This document shows positions 44,333 to 53,520 of a DNA stretch of 64,000 nt, piece by piece. How positions within the stretch are numbered: position 1 is the first letter of the stretch; every line of letters begins with the position of its first letter. The position numbers and the translations under genes were made by a program. This DNA comes from Legionella steigerwaltii (GTDB taxonomy: Bacteria > Pseudomonadota > Gammaproteobacteria > Legionellales > Legionellaceae). The notes under the pieces are model-generated. The model searched no databases. It was not told the DNA's origin and saw only the letters and a list, made by a program, of their open reading frames with translations. The DNA is taken from assembly GCF_001468065.1 (NCBI RefSeq), contig NZ_LNYZ01000013.1, positions 613,118-677,117 of the forward strand, in the 5' to 3' direction.

Positions 44333-45193
44333 TCAATCTTTCTTTAAAAAGCCAAGAGCTTTCGCAATTTTTTTGTTTAAAAAACGTTTAGGTAATAACA
44401 TTGGTAATATCCAATCTGAAAAGAGATTAGGAACCAAAACATAACTTGTTTTAGGCTGTGGATTCGATAAAATCTTATATACAAGGTTACCCATTTTGTT
44501 TGCGGGTAAAGCAGATTGTTCCACTTTATGATAAATATAGTTTTTAAATTTAAGCAGTGGTTTTGCATAAATCGATTGGCCTAGTTTATCCTCACTGACT
44601 TTATCTTCATTTTTGTGCCAAATCGAAGTATTAATCATTCCCGGTCTAATGAGTACTACGTCAATACCATAAGTCATCAATTCAATGCGTAAGGTATCTG
44701 AAAATGCTTCTACCCCATATTTTGAAATGGAATAAGGACCAAAAAAAGGTCTACAGATTTTACCGGATATAGATCCAATGTTGACGATTTTTCCAGAATC
44801 TCCTTTTAGAGTTTTCTCCGCACCGAGCAAAGAGATAAAAGCTTGGGTAACCTGGATTTGCCCTATAACGTTCACTTCTAATTGATGGCGAAACTCATCA
44901 AGCGGTGTTTCTATCAAAGGACCAACAACAGCAACTCCAGCGTTATTAATTAATCCCCAAAGTTTTTCGCCTTGTAATTGCTCACGTACTTCGTGCACTG
45001 CCTTCTTAACTGCATTTTCATCAGTTATATCAAATATAAGTGGGACAAAAAGTGTACCCAGCTCGTTCTTGATCCGTAATGCATCTTTTTCATTGCGTAC
45101 ACTTCCAAAAACTTTAATATTATGGGTAACTAACTCTTGAGCTATTGCATATCCAATTCCAGACGAAACACCAGTAACTACAACAGATCGCAT
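44333..45193 (-). CDS. Short-chain dehydrogenase/reductase
   Basis: A 286-residue classical SDR: TGVSSGIG (cofactor), NNAG (around 90), GSISG Ser, and YSISK (YxxxK). The C-terminal extension (from about 245) is partly hydrophobic, possibly membrane-associated. The ATG at 45193 has AAGGAG 7 bases upstream; the TTG at 45199 does not. The downstream neighbour (lower coordinates) is the GT-B-like gene; the upstream neighbour is the YghO-like acyltransferase, 31 bases away. The three may form one minus-strand operon. Confidence 0.85.
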   Translation of the reverse strand: MRSVVVTGVSSGIGYAIAQELVTHNIKVFGSVRNEKDALRIKNELGTLFVPLIFDITDENAVKKAVHEVREQLQGEKLWGLINNAGVAVVGPLIETPLDEFRHQLEVNVIGQIQVTQAFISLLGAEKTLKGDSGKIVNIGSISGKICRPFFGPYSISKYGVEAFSDTLRIELMTYGIDVVLIRPGMINTSIWHKNEDKVSEDKLGQSIYAKPLLKFKNYIYHKVEQSALPANKMGNLVYKILSNPQPKTSYVLVPNLFSDWILPMLLPKRFLNKKIAKALGFLKKD

Positions 45194-45223
45194 GTTCAAC
45201 TCCTTTGCTTGCTTTAATCACAA

Positions 45224-46405
45224 CTAGATGATTAGTTGAGTAGACTTGAGTTTTTTACTTTTATCAAATAAATATCTGTATGTTGTAAGTACTCTATTTT
45301 TATGCATCAAACCAGTTTTTTCCATCTGCTCATGCATCTTGGGATTAAACCCACCAGCCCATTTCATTTCATACTCAGTATACTGAGGTTTTGATGATTT
45401 AAATATTTTCTCAAATAACTTGAGGCTTAAGTAAACAGTAATACCTGTTTTTTGAAATTCAGGAATAATGGCATGTATTAAACCAATTACTTTATTACAG
45501 GGCTTGAAATACTTCAAACATAAAAGTTTTGCGACTTGCAAAACACCAAACTTCCCATTTAAGTACCTAATTGATTGATTAAAATCAGGAATAGAAAACA
45601 ATGCAGCTATAGGTCGCTCGCGATGATAGGCTAATAAAATTAATTGATTATCCCAAAAAAGAAACATTTTTTTTAACGTATCAAAGACTAGCTCGGACTT
45701 AAGCTGTTTGTTAAAATCAAGATCGAGCTTATCTGCATAAAACACTTCTTTAAAATCACACGAAAAATTCCCGAAGTTATTTTTATCAACATGTTGAATA
45801 GAAAATTCCGGGTTATTTTCATACTTGGAATGAATCTTATACCAGATTGGTTTTAAAGATGCATCTAAAGCAAGGTTATAACACAGTTGATGATAAAACT
45901 CTTGAAATCCATAGGCTTCAAACAATTCCTGGTAATAGGGCAAATTATAATTCATAAGGTACGGTGGATTTTGAAAGCCTTCGACAAGCAATCCCCACCA
46001 TCTATCTTGTTCGCCAAAATTTATCGGTCCATCCATTGCTTCAATTCCTTGTAATTGAAGCCAGTCTTTTGCCGCGTCAAAAAGAATTTTTGCGGCCTGA
46101 TGATCGTAAATGCAGTCAAAAAAACCTATCCCACCTACAGGGAAATTATCGGCAATAATTTGATATCGTAAGTTAATAAAAGCTGCAATTCGACCAACAA
46201 GCTCACCCTGCATATCACGTAATATCCACCGTTGTATCCACCCATGTTGAAATGTTTTGTTCCGTTGTGGATCAAATACATCATTAATGTCTTTATTCAA
46301 AGGACGGATATAATCAGAATTATTTTTATTTATCTTCACATTAACTTGAATAAAATCCTTGGCATCTTTGGGAGTTTGGACAACAACTAATTTAAATTGA
46401 CCCAT
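45224..46405 (-). CDS. GNAT-type acyltransferase, YghO-like
   Basis: A 393-residue protein of the double-GNAT/YghO type. The N-terminal half has GRIAAFINL and the distinctive block GPINFGEQDRWWGLLVEGF followed by PPYLMNYNLPYY. The C-terminal half ends EMKWAGGFNPKMHEQMEK, a pattern shared with YghO and related acyltransferases. Substrate unknown. It starts ATG at 46405 with AGGGAGA upstream, and is probably the first gene of an operon with the SDR gene. Confidence 0.75.
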   Translation of the reverse strand: MGQFKLVVVQTPKDAKDFIQVNVKINKNNSDYIRPLNKDINDVFDPQRNKTFQHGWIQRWILRDMQGELVGRIAAFINLRYQIIADNFPVGGIGFFDCIYDHQAAKILFDAAKDWLQLQGIEAMDGPINFGEQDRWWGLLVEGFQNPPYLMNYNLPYYQELFEAYGFQEFYHQLCYNLALDASLKPIWYKIHSKYENNPEFSIQHVDKNNFGNFSCDFKEVFYADKLDLDFNKQLKSELVFDTLKKMFLFWDNQLILLAYHRERPIAALFSIPDFNQSIRYLNGKFGVLQVAKLLCLKYFKPCNKVIGLIHAIIPEFQKTGITVYLSLKLFEKIFKSSKPQYTEYEMKWAGGFNPKMHEQMEKTGLMHKNRVLTTYRYLFDKSKKLKSTQLII

Positions 46406-46711
46406 AATTATCTCCCTTTAAAAATAAGGATGTATATTTAGTTCTTATGATCGAAATAAAAGGAGAAATCTTATGAGTAAAGAAAGTACGTCCGCTGAAT
46501 ATTAATTTACAGTTTTTTTTTGCTGCAAAAAATATAAGTTGAATATAAACTTTATTAACAGAATGCGGGTGCTCTGTGAATATAGTCTTCATCACATGTC
46601 ACATGCCCAAACATTTCATATATGATGAGTATAGTTGATTTTTATAAGTTTGTTACTTAAGGAAAATTAGAGGACTGCACGACAAATCGAGCCCTAGTAG
46701 ATATTTCTTTA

Positions 46712-46853
46712 GGGACTGTTTACAATCCGCTAGCTTGAGTCAAAATAGCTTGATGTTTGAGCAACGAAGCGCAGCATACACGAAATATGTGAGCATCGTT
46801 TGCACAGAACATCAAGCTATTTTGGCCAAGATAGTAGAATTGTAAACAGTCCC
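46712..46853. mobile_element. MITE-like element flanked by TA
   Basis: A 142-bp element with terminal inverted repeats GGGACTGTTTACAAT / ATTGTAAACAGTCCC and subterminal inverted CAAAATAGCTTGATGTT / AACATCAAGCTATTTTG, flanked by TA on both sides. The TA duplication and lack of coding capacity fit a non-autonomous IS630/Tc1-type element. Its right end reaches into the stop codon of hpt. Confidence 0.7.
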
Positions 46854-47413
46854 TATTCATGTTCAGGGTGCACAACAAAGATACCCGGTGCATTCCTCAG
46901 GTATTCGTTGTAATCCATTCCATAACCAAAAATATAGTGATCTTCTACTTGCAAGCCTACAAAATCAGCATTTTGCAAACCATTTACAACACGCTTGGTA
47001 TATTTATCAACCAAAACAGCACTGTATACTTGCTCTGCTCCAAGGTTTTTTATTTCATCAATAATTGCTGCCAATGTAACGCCACCATCAAGAATATCAT
47101 CAACCACAAGAACTGTTCTTCCCTTTAAATTTGCTGAAGGCTTCACTTTCCAAACGATATTTCCGCCTTTAGTCTCGCCTCGATAACGGGTCGCATGTAC
47201 GTAGTCTACTTCTAATGGAAAGTCCAAACGTGGTAATAAATTACCTAAAAGAACTAACCCCCCTACCATAACGCAAATTAGCACTGGATTTTGATCTTGC
47301 AATTCTTTGTGTATATTTATCGCCATTCGATCAAGTGCGGCTTCAACTTCATTCGTAGTGAACAAGCAAGTTGACTTCTCGTAAACTTCTTTAATTTTAT
47401 CTGGAATTGTCAT
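46853..47413 (-). CDS. hpt: Hypoxanthine(-guanine) phosphoribosyltransferase
   Basis: A 186-residue type I phosphoribosyltransferase. The PRPP-binding motif is [14 protein letters not shown], and [14 protein letters not shown] matches the first PPi loop. ATRYRG matches the flexible loop of HPRT-type enzymes, and [12 protein letters not shown] is the conserved purine-pocket end. It salvages hypoxanthine and guanine with PRPP to IMP and GMP. The stop codon TAG is built from the last base of the MITE-like element plus its TA flank, so the element inserted at the very end of the gene and may have trimmed a few residues. Confidence 0.92.
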   Translation of the reverse strand: MTIPDKIKEVYEKSTCLFTTNEVEAALDRMAINIHKELQDQNPVLICVMVGGLVLLGNLLPRLDFPLEVDYVHATRYRGETKGGNIVWKVKPSANLKGRTVLVVDDILDGGVTLAAIIDEIKNLGAEQVYSAVLVDKYTKRVVNGLQNADFVGLQVEDHYIFGYGMDYNEYLRNAPGIFVVHPEHE

Positions 47414-47456
47414 TATATGGATCCTCGAGCAAAGGTGGGTTATAAGGGAACATTCA

Positions 47457-47783
47457 TTAATCTTTTATTTTTCCTGTACCGGGAAAAGGGCTAACTTTAC
47501 TTCCATAGCCTGGATTATCCTTAACTTTAGCTGTTCCTTGTTGTGTAACTTCATCAATACGATAAATTGAATGCATGGGAATAAATGTCCGCTTTACACC
47601 ATTAAATTCAATTTTTAGTCGCTCTTCAGAAGGGTCAACAACCAATGCAGTTTGTTCACCAAACACCAGTTCTTCAACTTCGAGAAACCCAAATATATCA
47701 CTTTCTTTAACAGATCGTGCATAAATCTCATAAATTGCTTCTTGATTAGCGAAAGTGATTCTGAATATTGTTTTCTTATTCAT
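47457..47783 (-). CDS. DUF1820 family protein
   Basis: A 108-residue beta-rich protein matching the DUF1820 pattern: [42 protein letters not shown], and a C-terminal HSIYRIDEV. These are small cytosolic proteins of gammaproteobacteria with unknown function. It lies 43 bases upstream of hpt on the same strand, so co-transcription is likely. Confidence 0.85.
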   Translation of the reverse strand: MNKKTIFRITFANQEAIYEIYARSVKESDIFGFLEVEELVFGEQTALVVDPSEERLKIEFNGVKRTFIPMHSIYRIDEVTQQGTAKVKDNPGYGSKVSPFPGTGKIKD

Positions 47784-47936
47784 AAAATTAACCTGTTCTC
47801 ATGACAAAGCGAAGTATACAAAAATATGTGGACTCTATTCAAATTAAATTAACATGAGATAAATGATTGCAGTTCGCTTTTCATGTGACAACTGCTAATC
47901 TTTAAACTATTAGAGTTCTTATTGAGGAAAGGTATC

Positions 47937-48515
47937 ATGACACAAAATAAACAAGACCAAAAACCCATTCAATTAAGTGAGATGATTTTTTTCCAAAATC
48001 TGGTTCCAGGCAAACAACAATCTCCTTTAATAGATCATTATCGTTCAGAAGTCCTTAATAAAGAAGAGGATGGGCAAATGAAGCAGCGGCGAGAAGCATT
48101 ACTCATGGAATTCCCACCTGTTCTTTCTTTTCGCGATGAACAACAAAAAAAGGAATTTTACGATGAAGAGGCCAAATGCAGAAAACAATTTTGCTGTGGC
48201 GGATTAAACCCATTGAGTGCTGCATTTATAAGTGAAATTGGTTTTTCCCCTAAAGATGACTATGTGTTTTCTCCTGGCAATGGCCAATTTTATGAAGGGA
48301 GCCAAAAAACAATAGGCAATACAATAAAAGGTGATATTAGTCGAGAGCCTTTTGGCAGTGCAAGTCAAGAAGAATTAATGGAGGGTTTAAAAACATTCGA
48401 TGATACTGTTGCTCAAAGAACTCAATCGTCTACTACCTTTGAACCCGAGTCGCCTACATTAGCAGAAATAAAAAGCCCAAATCCATTTGATATAACAAAT
48501 AAACCCAAGGATTAG
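47937..48515 (+). CDS. Hypothetical, possible effector (192 aa)
   Basis: Not recognised. Soluble; contains a Cys pair (KQFCCGGLNP) around residue 85 and a polar C-terminus (PESPTLAEIKSPNPF). The ATG at 47937 has GAGGAAAGG just upstream, so the earlier TTG at 47922 is rejected. Divergent from the DUF1820/hpt operon and convergent with the methyltransferase gene. Confidence 0.55.
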   Translation: MTQNKQDQKPIQLSEMIFFQNLVPGKQQSPLIDHYRSEVLNKEEDGQMKQRREALLMEFPPVLSFRDEQQKKEFYDEEAKCRKQFCCGGLNPLSAAFISEIGFSPKDDYVFSPGNGQFYEGSQKTIGNTIKGDISREPFGSASQEELMEGLKTFDDTVAQRTQSSTTFEPESPTLAEIKSPNPFDITNKPKD

Positions 48516-48523
48516 TAAACATA

Positions 48524-49306
48524 TTATTTAACTTTATCTGATTGACGCAAATTATGAGACTGGGGCGAAAAAATAACTGGCTGCAATGGAGCCTGATAAT
48601 CTTTTATCGGTTCTTCAGCAGGATTAAATTGCAAATTAGGTTCTATAACTTGATACTTTTGGGCAATATAACAATAAAACCCTGAAGGGAAAGGCCAAAG
48701 CATCTTGCCTATTTCGTCAAGAAAAGTAAATTTTTTTATCAGTGATGGACTATTGACTGGCGGTATATAACAAAAATTACTGATTGAATACTGTCTATAG
48801 CCTCTTTGTAAAAAAATTCGATTTAAGTTAAACGGCGTACGCATTTTAACATTTTGATCGCTATAACAATGTAATAATCCAACTTTGATAGCACCGCCCC
48901 AAAGACTCCAGGGATTAATACTTAATAAAATGACAAAACCCATAGGATTAAGAACTCTATCGATTTCATCGATCAAACTAAAGCTATTAGCGAAAGGCTC
49001 CAAGGTAAGTGGTGCAATAATACAATCAACACTGTTGCGGTCCAGAGGAAGTTGATTTAAAGCACATTCAATTTGGACTTTATTAGCCAATGAAAAAGGC
49101 GAAGCAACCCATTTATGGGTATAATTGAATTTTTTTAACCAGATATTGTCCCCACAGTTTCCCAATTGCAGTAATGTTTCTCCATGTGAATAATCACTTT
49201 CAGACTCAAGATTAACTAAAAATTCATGGGCAGCAAAAAGGCCTAGGGGTGATTGAAACCATTTATTCAGGGCGCGATATTGTTTTAATTGTCGTTCAAT
49301 AAACAA
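48524..49306 (-). CDS. SAM-dependent methyltransferase-like protein with weak motif I
   Basis: A 260-residue protein with the class I methyltransferase order: degenerate motif I LLQLGNCG (around 45-52), NSVDCIIAPLTLEP (motif IV), and PMGFVILLSINPWS (motif VI). Motif I has QLGNCG in place of the usual GxGxG, so SAM binding may be weak or altered. It is divergent from pilB. The C-terminus has a hydrophobic hairpin-like stretch (around 200-220). Confidence 0.75.
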   Translation of the reverse strand: MFIERQLKQYRALNKWFQSPLGLFAAHEFLVNLESESDYSHGETLLQLGNCGDNIWLKKFNYTHKWVASPFSLANKVQIECALNQLPLDRNSVDCIIAPLTLEPFANSFSLIDEIDRVLNPMGFVILLSINPWSLWGGAIKVGLLHCYSDQNVKMRTPFNLNRIFLQRGYRQYSISNFCYIPPVNSPSLIKKFTFLDEIGKMLWPFPSGFYCYIAQKYQVIEPNLQFNPAEEPIKDYQAPLQPVIFSPQSHNLRQSDKVK

Positions 49307-49559
49307 AATAATGCCTTTTAAAATAGTGGATCCTGAATTAAACTACAATACAACGAGTTTCTCATACATACAATCCATTTTCCTGTTTTTGACTTTAAAT
49401 ATCTTGATAAGGTTATGTTGAATAAAGGATATTTGACGATTGTTTTGACATTGTTTTCGTCCAACCTGCACAATATATACATTACAATGTTGAATGAGAC
49501 ACGTGATTTTATTCAATGGATTAACTATAGTTAATATTATTACGAGCTGATCGAGACCT

Positions 49560-51281
49560 ATGTTAGGAACGGATGAAATAAAATTACATGGAATAGGACA
49601 GCTGTTTGTTCTTGAAAAGTTGTTAGATCGGCCACAAGCTGTCGAATTCTGCAAGCAAGCTGCTGCAGATAAAATCTCTTTAGTTCAATATCTTGTAAAA
49701 AATAATATTTTATCAGCGACACAAATTGCACTTGCGGCATCCCGTAATTTTGGCGTTCCCATACTTGATCTTGACTGCATTGAAGTCGATTCGATCCCTA
49801 TTAATTTGGTTAATGAGAAGTTAATTCGTCGTCATTCAATGGTTCCCCTATTTTACCGAGGCAATAATTTATACTTAGCAACAGAAGATCCTAGTAAGCA
49901 GGCTTCTTTAAAAGAGATCCAATTTCACACTGGACTCAATACGCATGCAATTGTCACAGAGGCTGATAAACTCAGTGCACTCATTGACCATTTACTCTCA
50001 GTACAAGAAACCCAGGGCTTATCGGAGTTTGTTGGCGGTGACACTGATGAATTTGACGGGCTTATTATTAATGAGGAAGAAGAACACGATACCAATATTG
50101 CAACTTCGCTCACAGAAGATGCCCCTATTGTAAAATTCGTTAATAAAATACTTCTCGACGCCATAAAACAAGGAGCATCCGACATACATTTTGAACCTTA
50201 TGAAAAAGAATATCGGATACGCTATCGACAGGATGGTATTTTACACGAAATTGCAACGCCTCCCGGAAGTTTGGCTACACGAATTACTGCACGGATAAAA
50301 ATTATGTCTAACTTGGACATTTCAGAAAGGCGAATACCTCAGGATGGCGGTTTTAAAATGAAAATATCCAAAACCAGATCCATCGATTTTCGCGTAAGCA
50401 CCTGTCCTACTACCTCAGGTGAGAAAGTTGTTATGCGTATCCTAGATCCTGGCTCAGCAAAACTTGGTATTGAGGCTTTAGGCTTTAGTCCTGTTCAAAA
50501 AGAACAGTTTATCCATGCGATTGAACGTCCTCAAGGAATGATTCTAGTGACAGGCCCCACAGGTAGTGGTAAAACCGTAAGCTTATATACTGCATTAAAC
50601 ATACTCAATACTAAAGAAGTAAATATCTCCACAGCGGAAGACCCAGTCGAAATTAAAGTGCCTGGGATCAATCAGGTTAATATCAATCCCAAAGCAGGAT
50701 TAACTTTTTCTAATGCGTTACGATCTTTTTTACGCCAAGACCCTGACATCATCATGGTGGGTGAGATACGGGATTTGGAAACTGCTGAAATAGCAGTTAA
50801 AGCGGCGCAAACGGGACACTTGGTACTTTCAACATTGCACACAAACAGCGCTGCAGAAACACTCAACCGATTAGTCAATATGGGCGTTGCAACTTTTAAT
50901 GTAGCCAGTTCTGTAACGCTTATAATTGCCCAACGTTTGGCTCGAAAATTATGTGAGCATTGTAAAGTATTAAGAGATGACTTCAATAAAATGAGTTTGT
51001 TGGAATTAGGTTTTACAGAAGCAGATTTAGAAGGGATTAAATTATACAAGGCCGGAGGCTGTGCTAAATGCACCAATGGATACCGCGGTAGAATAGGTTT
51101 ATTTGAAGTATTACCTATGACCAAAACACTTGGCCAAATAATCATGTCTGGAGGGAACTCTTTGGACATATTAAAAGTTGCTCAAGAAGAGGGCATGATT
51201 ACCATTTATCAATCCGGACTTGAGAAGGTAAAACAAGGTATTACAACCATAGAGGAAGTCAATCGGGTAACCGTTGATTAA
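49560..51281 (+). CDS. pilB: Type IV pilus assembly ATPase PilB
   Basis: A 573-residue secretion ATPase of the GspE/PilB type. An N-terminal GSPII_E domain (about 1-150) is followed by the ATPase: Walker A GPTGSGKT, Asp box, Walker B IIMVGEIRD, and His box LSTLHTN. The zinc-type tetracysteine CEHC...CAKC follows (around 463-500). It powers pilus extension at the inner membrane platform. First gene of pilBCD; pilC starts 11 bases after its stop. A weak GAG lies 5 bases before the ATG. Confidence 0.96.
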   Translation: MLGTDEIKLHGIGQLFVLEKLLDRPQAVEFCKQAAADKISLVQYLVKNNILSATQIALAASRNFGVPILDLDCIEVDSIPINLVNEKLIRRHSMVPLFYRGNNLYLATEDPSKQASLKEIQFHTGLNTHAIVTEADKLSALIDHLLSVQETQGLSEFVGGDTDEFDGLIINEEEEHDTNIATSLTEDAPIVKFVNKILLDAIKQGASDIHFEPYEKEYRIRYRQDGILHEIATPPGSLATRITARIKIMSNLDISERRIPQDGGFKMKISKTRSIDFRVSTCPTTSGEKVVMRILDPGSAKLGIEALGFSPVQKEQFIHAIERPQGMILVTGPTGSGKTVSLYTALNILNTKEVNISTAEDPVEIKVPGINQVNINPKAGLTFSNALRSFLRQDPDIIMVGEIRDLETAEIAVKAAQTGHLVLSTLHTNSAAETLNRLVNMGVATFNVASSVTLIIAQRLARKLCEHCKVLRDDFNKMSLLELGFTEADLEGIKLYKAGGCAKCTNGYRGRIGLFEVLPMTKTLGQIIMSGGNSLDILKVAQEEGMITIYQSGLEKVKQGITTIEEVNRVTVD

Positions 51282-51292
51282 CGAAGCAAAAA

Positions 51293-52513
51293 ATGAAAAA
51301 AAATGCCAACACCACCTTAACGTTTCATTACACAGGTGTTAATAAAGCTGCCCAAAAAATAAATGGCGATATCGACGCCAGAAGTCTTGCATTAGCTAAA
51401 GTAGAATTACGAAGACAGGGAATTATCGTGAGCAAAATTGCTAAAAAACGTGCCCCTCTCTTCAATTTAAAAAGCAAAAAAATAAAGTCAGGTGATATTA
51501 CGGTATTTAGTCGCCAATTAGCTACCATGATCGAATCTGGCATACCTCTAGTGCAATCCTTTGATATTGTTGCAAAAGGACAATCAAATAAACGACTTAA
51601 AGAACTCATTGAAACTATTAAATGTGATGTTGAAACAGGGTTAACCCTCTCCGAAGCATTGATGAAACATCCAGCTCATTTTAACGAATTATTTTGCAAT
51701 TTGGTGGAGGCCGGAGAAAAGTCAGGTTCCCTTGATATCATGCTCGATAAAGTCGCTACTTATAAAGAAAAAATAGAAACAATTAAAAAGAAAATTAAAA
51801 AGGCTTTAACTTATCCTATGGCCGTTATGGTTGTCGCACTCATTGTTACAACTGGCTTACTTATTTTTGTCGTCCCCCAATTTGAATCATTATTTAAAGG
51901 TTTTGGTGCAGATTTACCGGCCATGACCCAAGCAGTAGTAAATATGTCCAAATTTTTTCAATCCTATTGGTACTTAATTTTTGGCGCATTAGGCGGTGGT
52001 ATTTTTGCTTTTATTTATGCCAAGAAACACTCCCCTCAATTCGCACAAAATATTGATAGAACTTTATTAAAACTACCTGTGATTGGGTCTATCATTGAGA
52101 AAGCTTCAATCGCGCGTTTTTCAAGAACGCTTTCAATTACTTTTGCTGCAGGGTTACCTTTGGTTGAGGCACTCAAATCTGTAGCTGGGGCTACAGGAAA
52201 TATTATTTTTTCTAAGGCTACCGACCAAATTAGAGAAGAGGTTTCCACAGGTCAACAAATGAATAAAGCCATGGAAAACACACAACTATTTCCTAATATG
52301 GTGATTCAGATGGTTGCCATTGGAGAGGAATCAGGTGCTTTAGAAAAAATGTTAAGTAAGGTTGCTGATTTTTTTGAAGAAGATGTAGATAATGCTGTCG
52401 ATTCACTGAGTAGTTTATTAGAACCTGTTATTATGGTTGTTTTAGGTGTCTTGGTAGGTGGACTTGTTGTTGCAATGTACTTACCCATCTTCAAACTGGG
52501 ATCTGCAATATAA
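51293..52513 (+). CDS. pilC: Type IV pilus inner membrane platform protein PilC
   Basis: A 406-residue protein with two repeated T2SSF domains: the first begins FSRQLATMIESGIPLVQSFD (split: FSRQLATMIESG, IPLVQSFD) and the second FSRTLSITFAAGLPLVEAL. Membrane segments lie around residues 172-193, 224-244 and near the C-terminus (VVLGVLVGGLVVAMYLPIF). It forms the platform that PilB engages. Between it and pilD lies a REPIN, so pilD may be partly uncoupled in expression. Confidence 0.95.
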   Translation: MKKNANTTLTFHYTGVNKAAQKINGDIDARSLALAKVELRRQGIIVSKIAKKRAPLFNLKSKKIKSGDITVFSRQLATMIESGIPLVQSFDIVAKGQSNKRLKELIETIKCDVETGLTLSEALMKHPAHFNELFCNLVEAGEKSGSLDIMLDKVATYKEKIETIKKKIKKALTYPMAVMVVALIVTTGLLIFVVPQFESLFKGFGADLPAMTQAVVNMSKFFQSYWYLIFGALGGGIFAFIYAKKHSPQFAQNIDRTLLKLPVIGSIIEKASIARFSRTLSITFAAGLPLVEALKSVAGATGNIIFSKATDQIREEVSTGQQMNKAMENTQLFPNMVIQMVAIGEESGALEKMLSKVADFFEEDVDNAVDSLSSLLEPVIMVVLGVLVGGLVVAMYLPIFKLGSAI

Positions 52514-52540
52514 GAAACCTAAATTAGGCTCTAATTATTT

Positions 52541-52622
52541 TGTAGCCTGGGTGCAGCGCAGCGGAACCCGGGAAATTTATATTGGAAAAAACCGGGTTCC
52601 GCTGCGCTGCACCCAGGCTACA
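52541..52622. repeat. REPIN: inverted REP pair between pilC and pilD
   Basis: The left unit begins TGTAGCCTGGGTGCAGCGC and ends AACCCGGG. The right unit is its complement over 31 bp, with a 19-nt spacer. Same family as 24635-24729. It may form a hairpin in the transcript between the pil genes. Confidence 0.9.
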
Positions 52623-52641
52623 TTTTATGTGGGATCATTGA

Positions 52642-53499
52642 ATGATATATGACCTAATCAACAATCATACTTGGTTTATGTATTGTGTAGTTGGCTTGTT
52701 TTCCCTGGCTGTGGGTAGTTTGCTTAATGTAATTATTTACCGCTTACCCATCATGCTAGAAAGAGAATGGAAGCAGCAATATAATGAACTGGCGGGAATC
52801 AAAGAAGAACAACAACCGATAAATTTATTTTTTCCAAGGTCATTTTGCCCTTCATGCAAAACAATGGTTAAGGCCTGGCAAAATATTCCCATTTTAAGTT
52901 ATTTATTTTTACGAGGCCGCTGTTACCAATGTAAAAGTCCTATTTCCATTCGCTACCCTTTAATCGAATTAGGCACCATGCTTCTTTCTCTCTACGCAAG
53001 CTGGCATTTTGGTTTTACGTTACAACTCATTTTTGTGTTGATTGCGATTTGGATCTTAATTTGTTTAATTTTCATTGACTTAGATCATCAGATTTTACCA
53101 GACAGCCTTACTTTGAGCTTGTTATGGATAGGACTTATTGCGAATACTGAAAGCCTATTCGCGCCCCTACCCCAAGCTGTACTGAGTGCAGCGGGAGCTT
53201 ATATAGGCTTGTGGGTATTTATAAAAATATTTTATTTATGTACTGGTAAAATAGGTATGGGCAATGGCGACTTTAAATTGTTTGCTGCATTTGGAGCCTG
53301 GTTTGGTTGGATATTTTTGCCGTTAATTCTGCTTCTTTCCTCGATTAGTGGTACAATTATTGGCTTATTGTATTTACATTTACAAAATAAATCCAAAGAT
53401 ACCACGATTCCTTTTGGTCCTTTTTTATGTATTAGTGGTTTAATTTCTTTATTTTGGGGCCATAGTATCGTGAATTGGTATTTACATCTTTGGATGTAA
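52642..53499 (+). CDS. pilD: Prepilin peptidase / N-methyltransferase PilD
   Basis: A 285-residue membrane aspartyl protease. The N-terminal domain has the zinc tetracysteine CPSC...CYQC (around 71-99). Catalytic aspartates are in IDLDHQILPD and GNGDFKLF. About seven membrane helices are visible. It cleaves and N-methylates type IV prepilins and, in Legionella, the pseudopilins of the type II (Lsp) system; hence it is needed for virulence-associated secretion. The ATG lies 19 bases after the REPIN; no strong ribosome binding site is seen. Confidence 0.95.
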   Translation: MIYDLINNHTWFMYCVVGLFSLAVGSLLNVIIYRLPIMLEREWKQQYNELAGIKEEQQPINLFFPRSFCPSCKTMVKAWQNIPILSYLFLRGRCYQCKSPISIRYPLIELGTMLLSLYASWHFGFTLQLIFVLIAIWILICLIFIDLDHQILPDSLTLSLLWIGLIANTESLFAPLPQAVLSAAGAYIGLWVFIKIFYLCTGKIGMGNGDFKLFAAFGAWFGWIFLPLILLLSSISGTIIGLLYLHLQNKSKDTTIPFGPFLCISGLISLFWGHSIVNWYLHLWM

Positions 53500-53520
53500 T
53501 ATGAATAACAGGATTCATAA

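Noticed and set aside
49510-49545. TTAAC/TTAAT pair upstream of pilB, looked like a PmrA box
   Set aside because: The half-sites are spaced one base too far apart and the first matches poorly.
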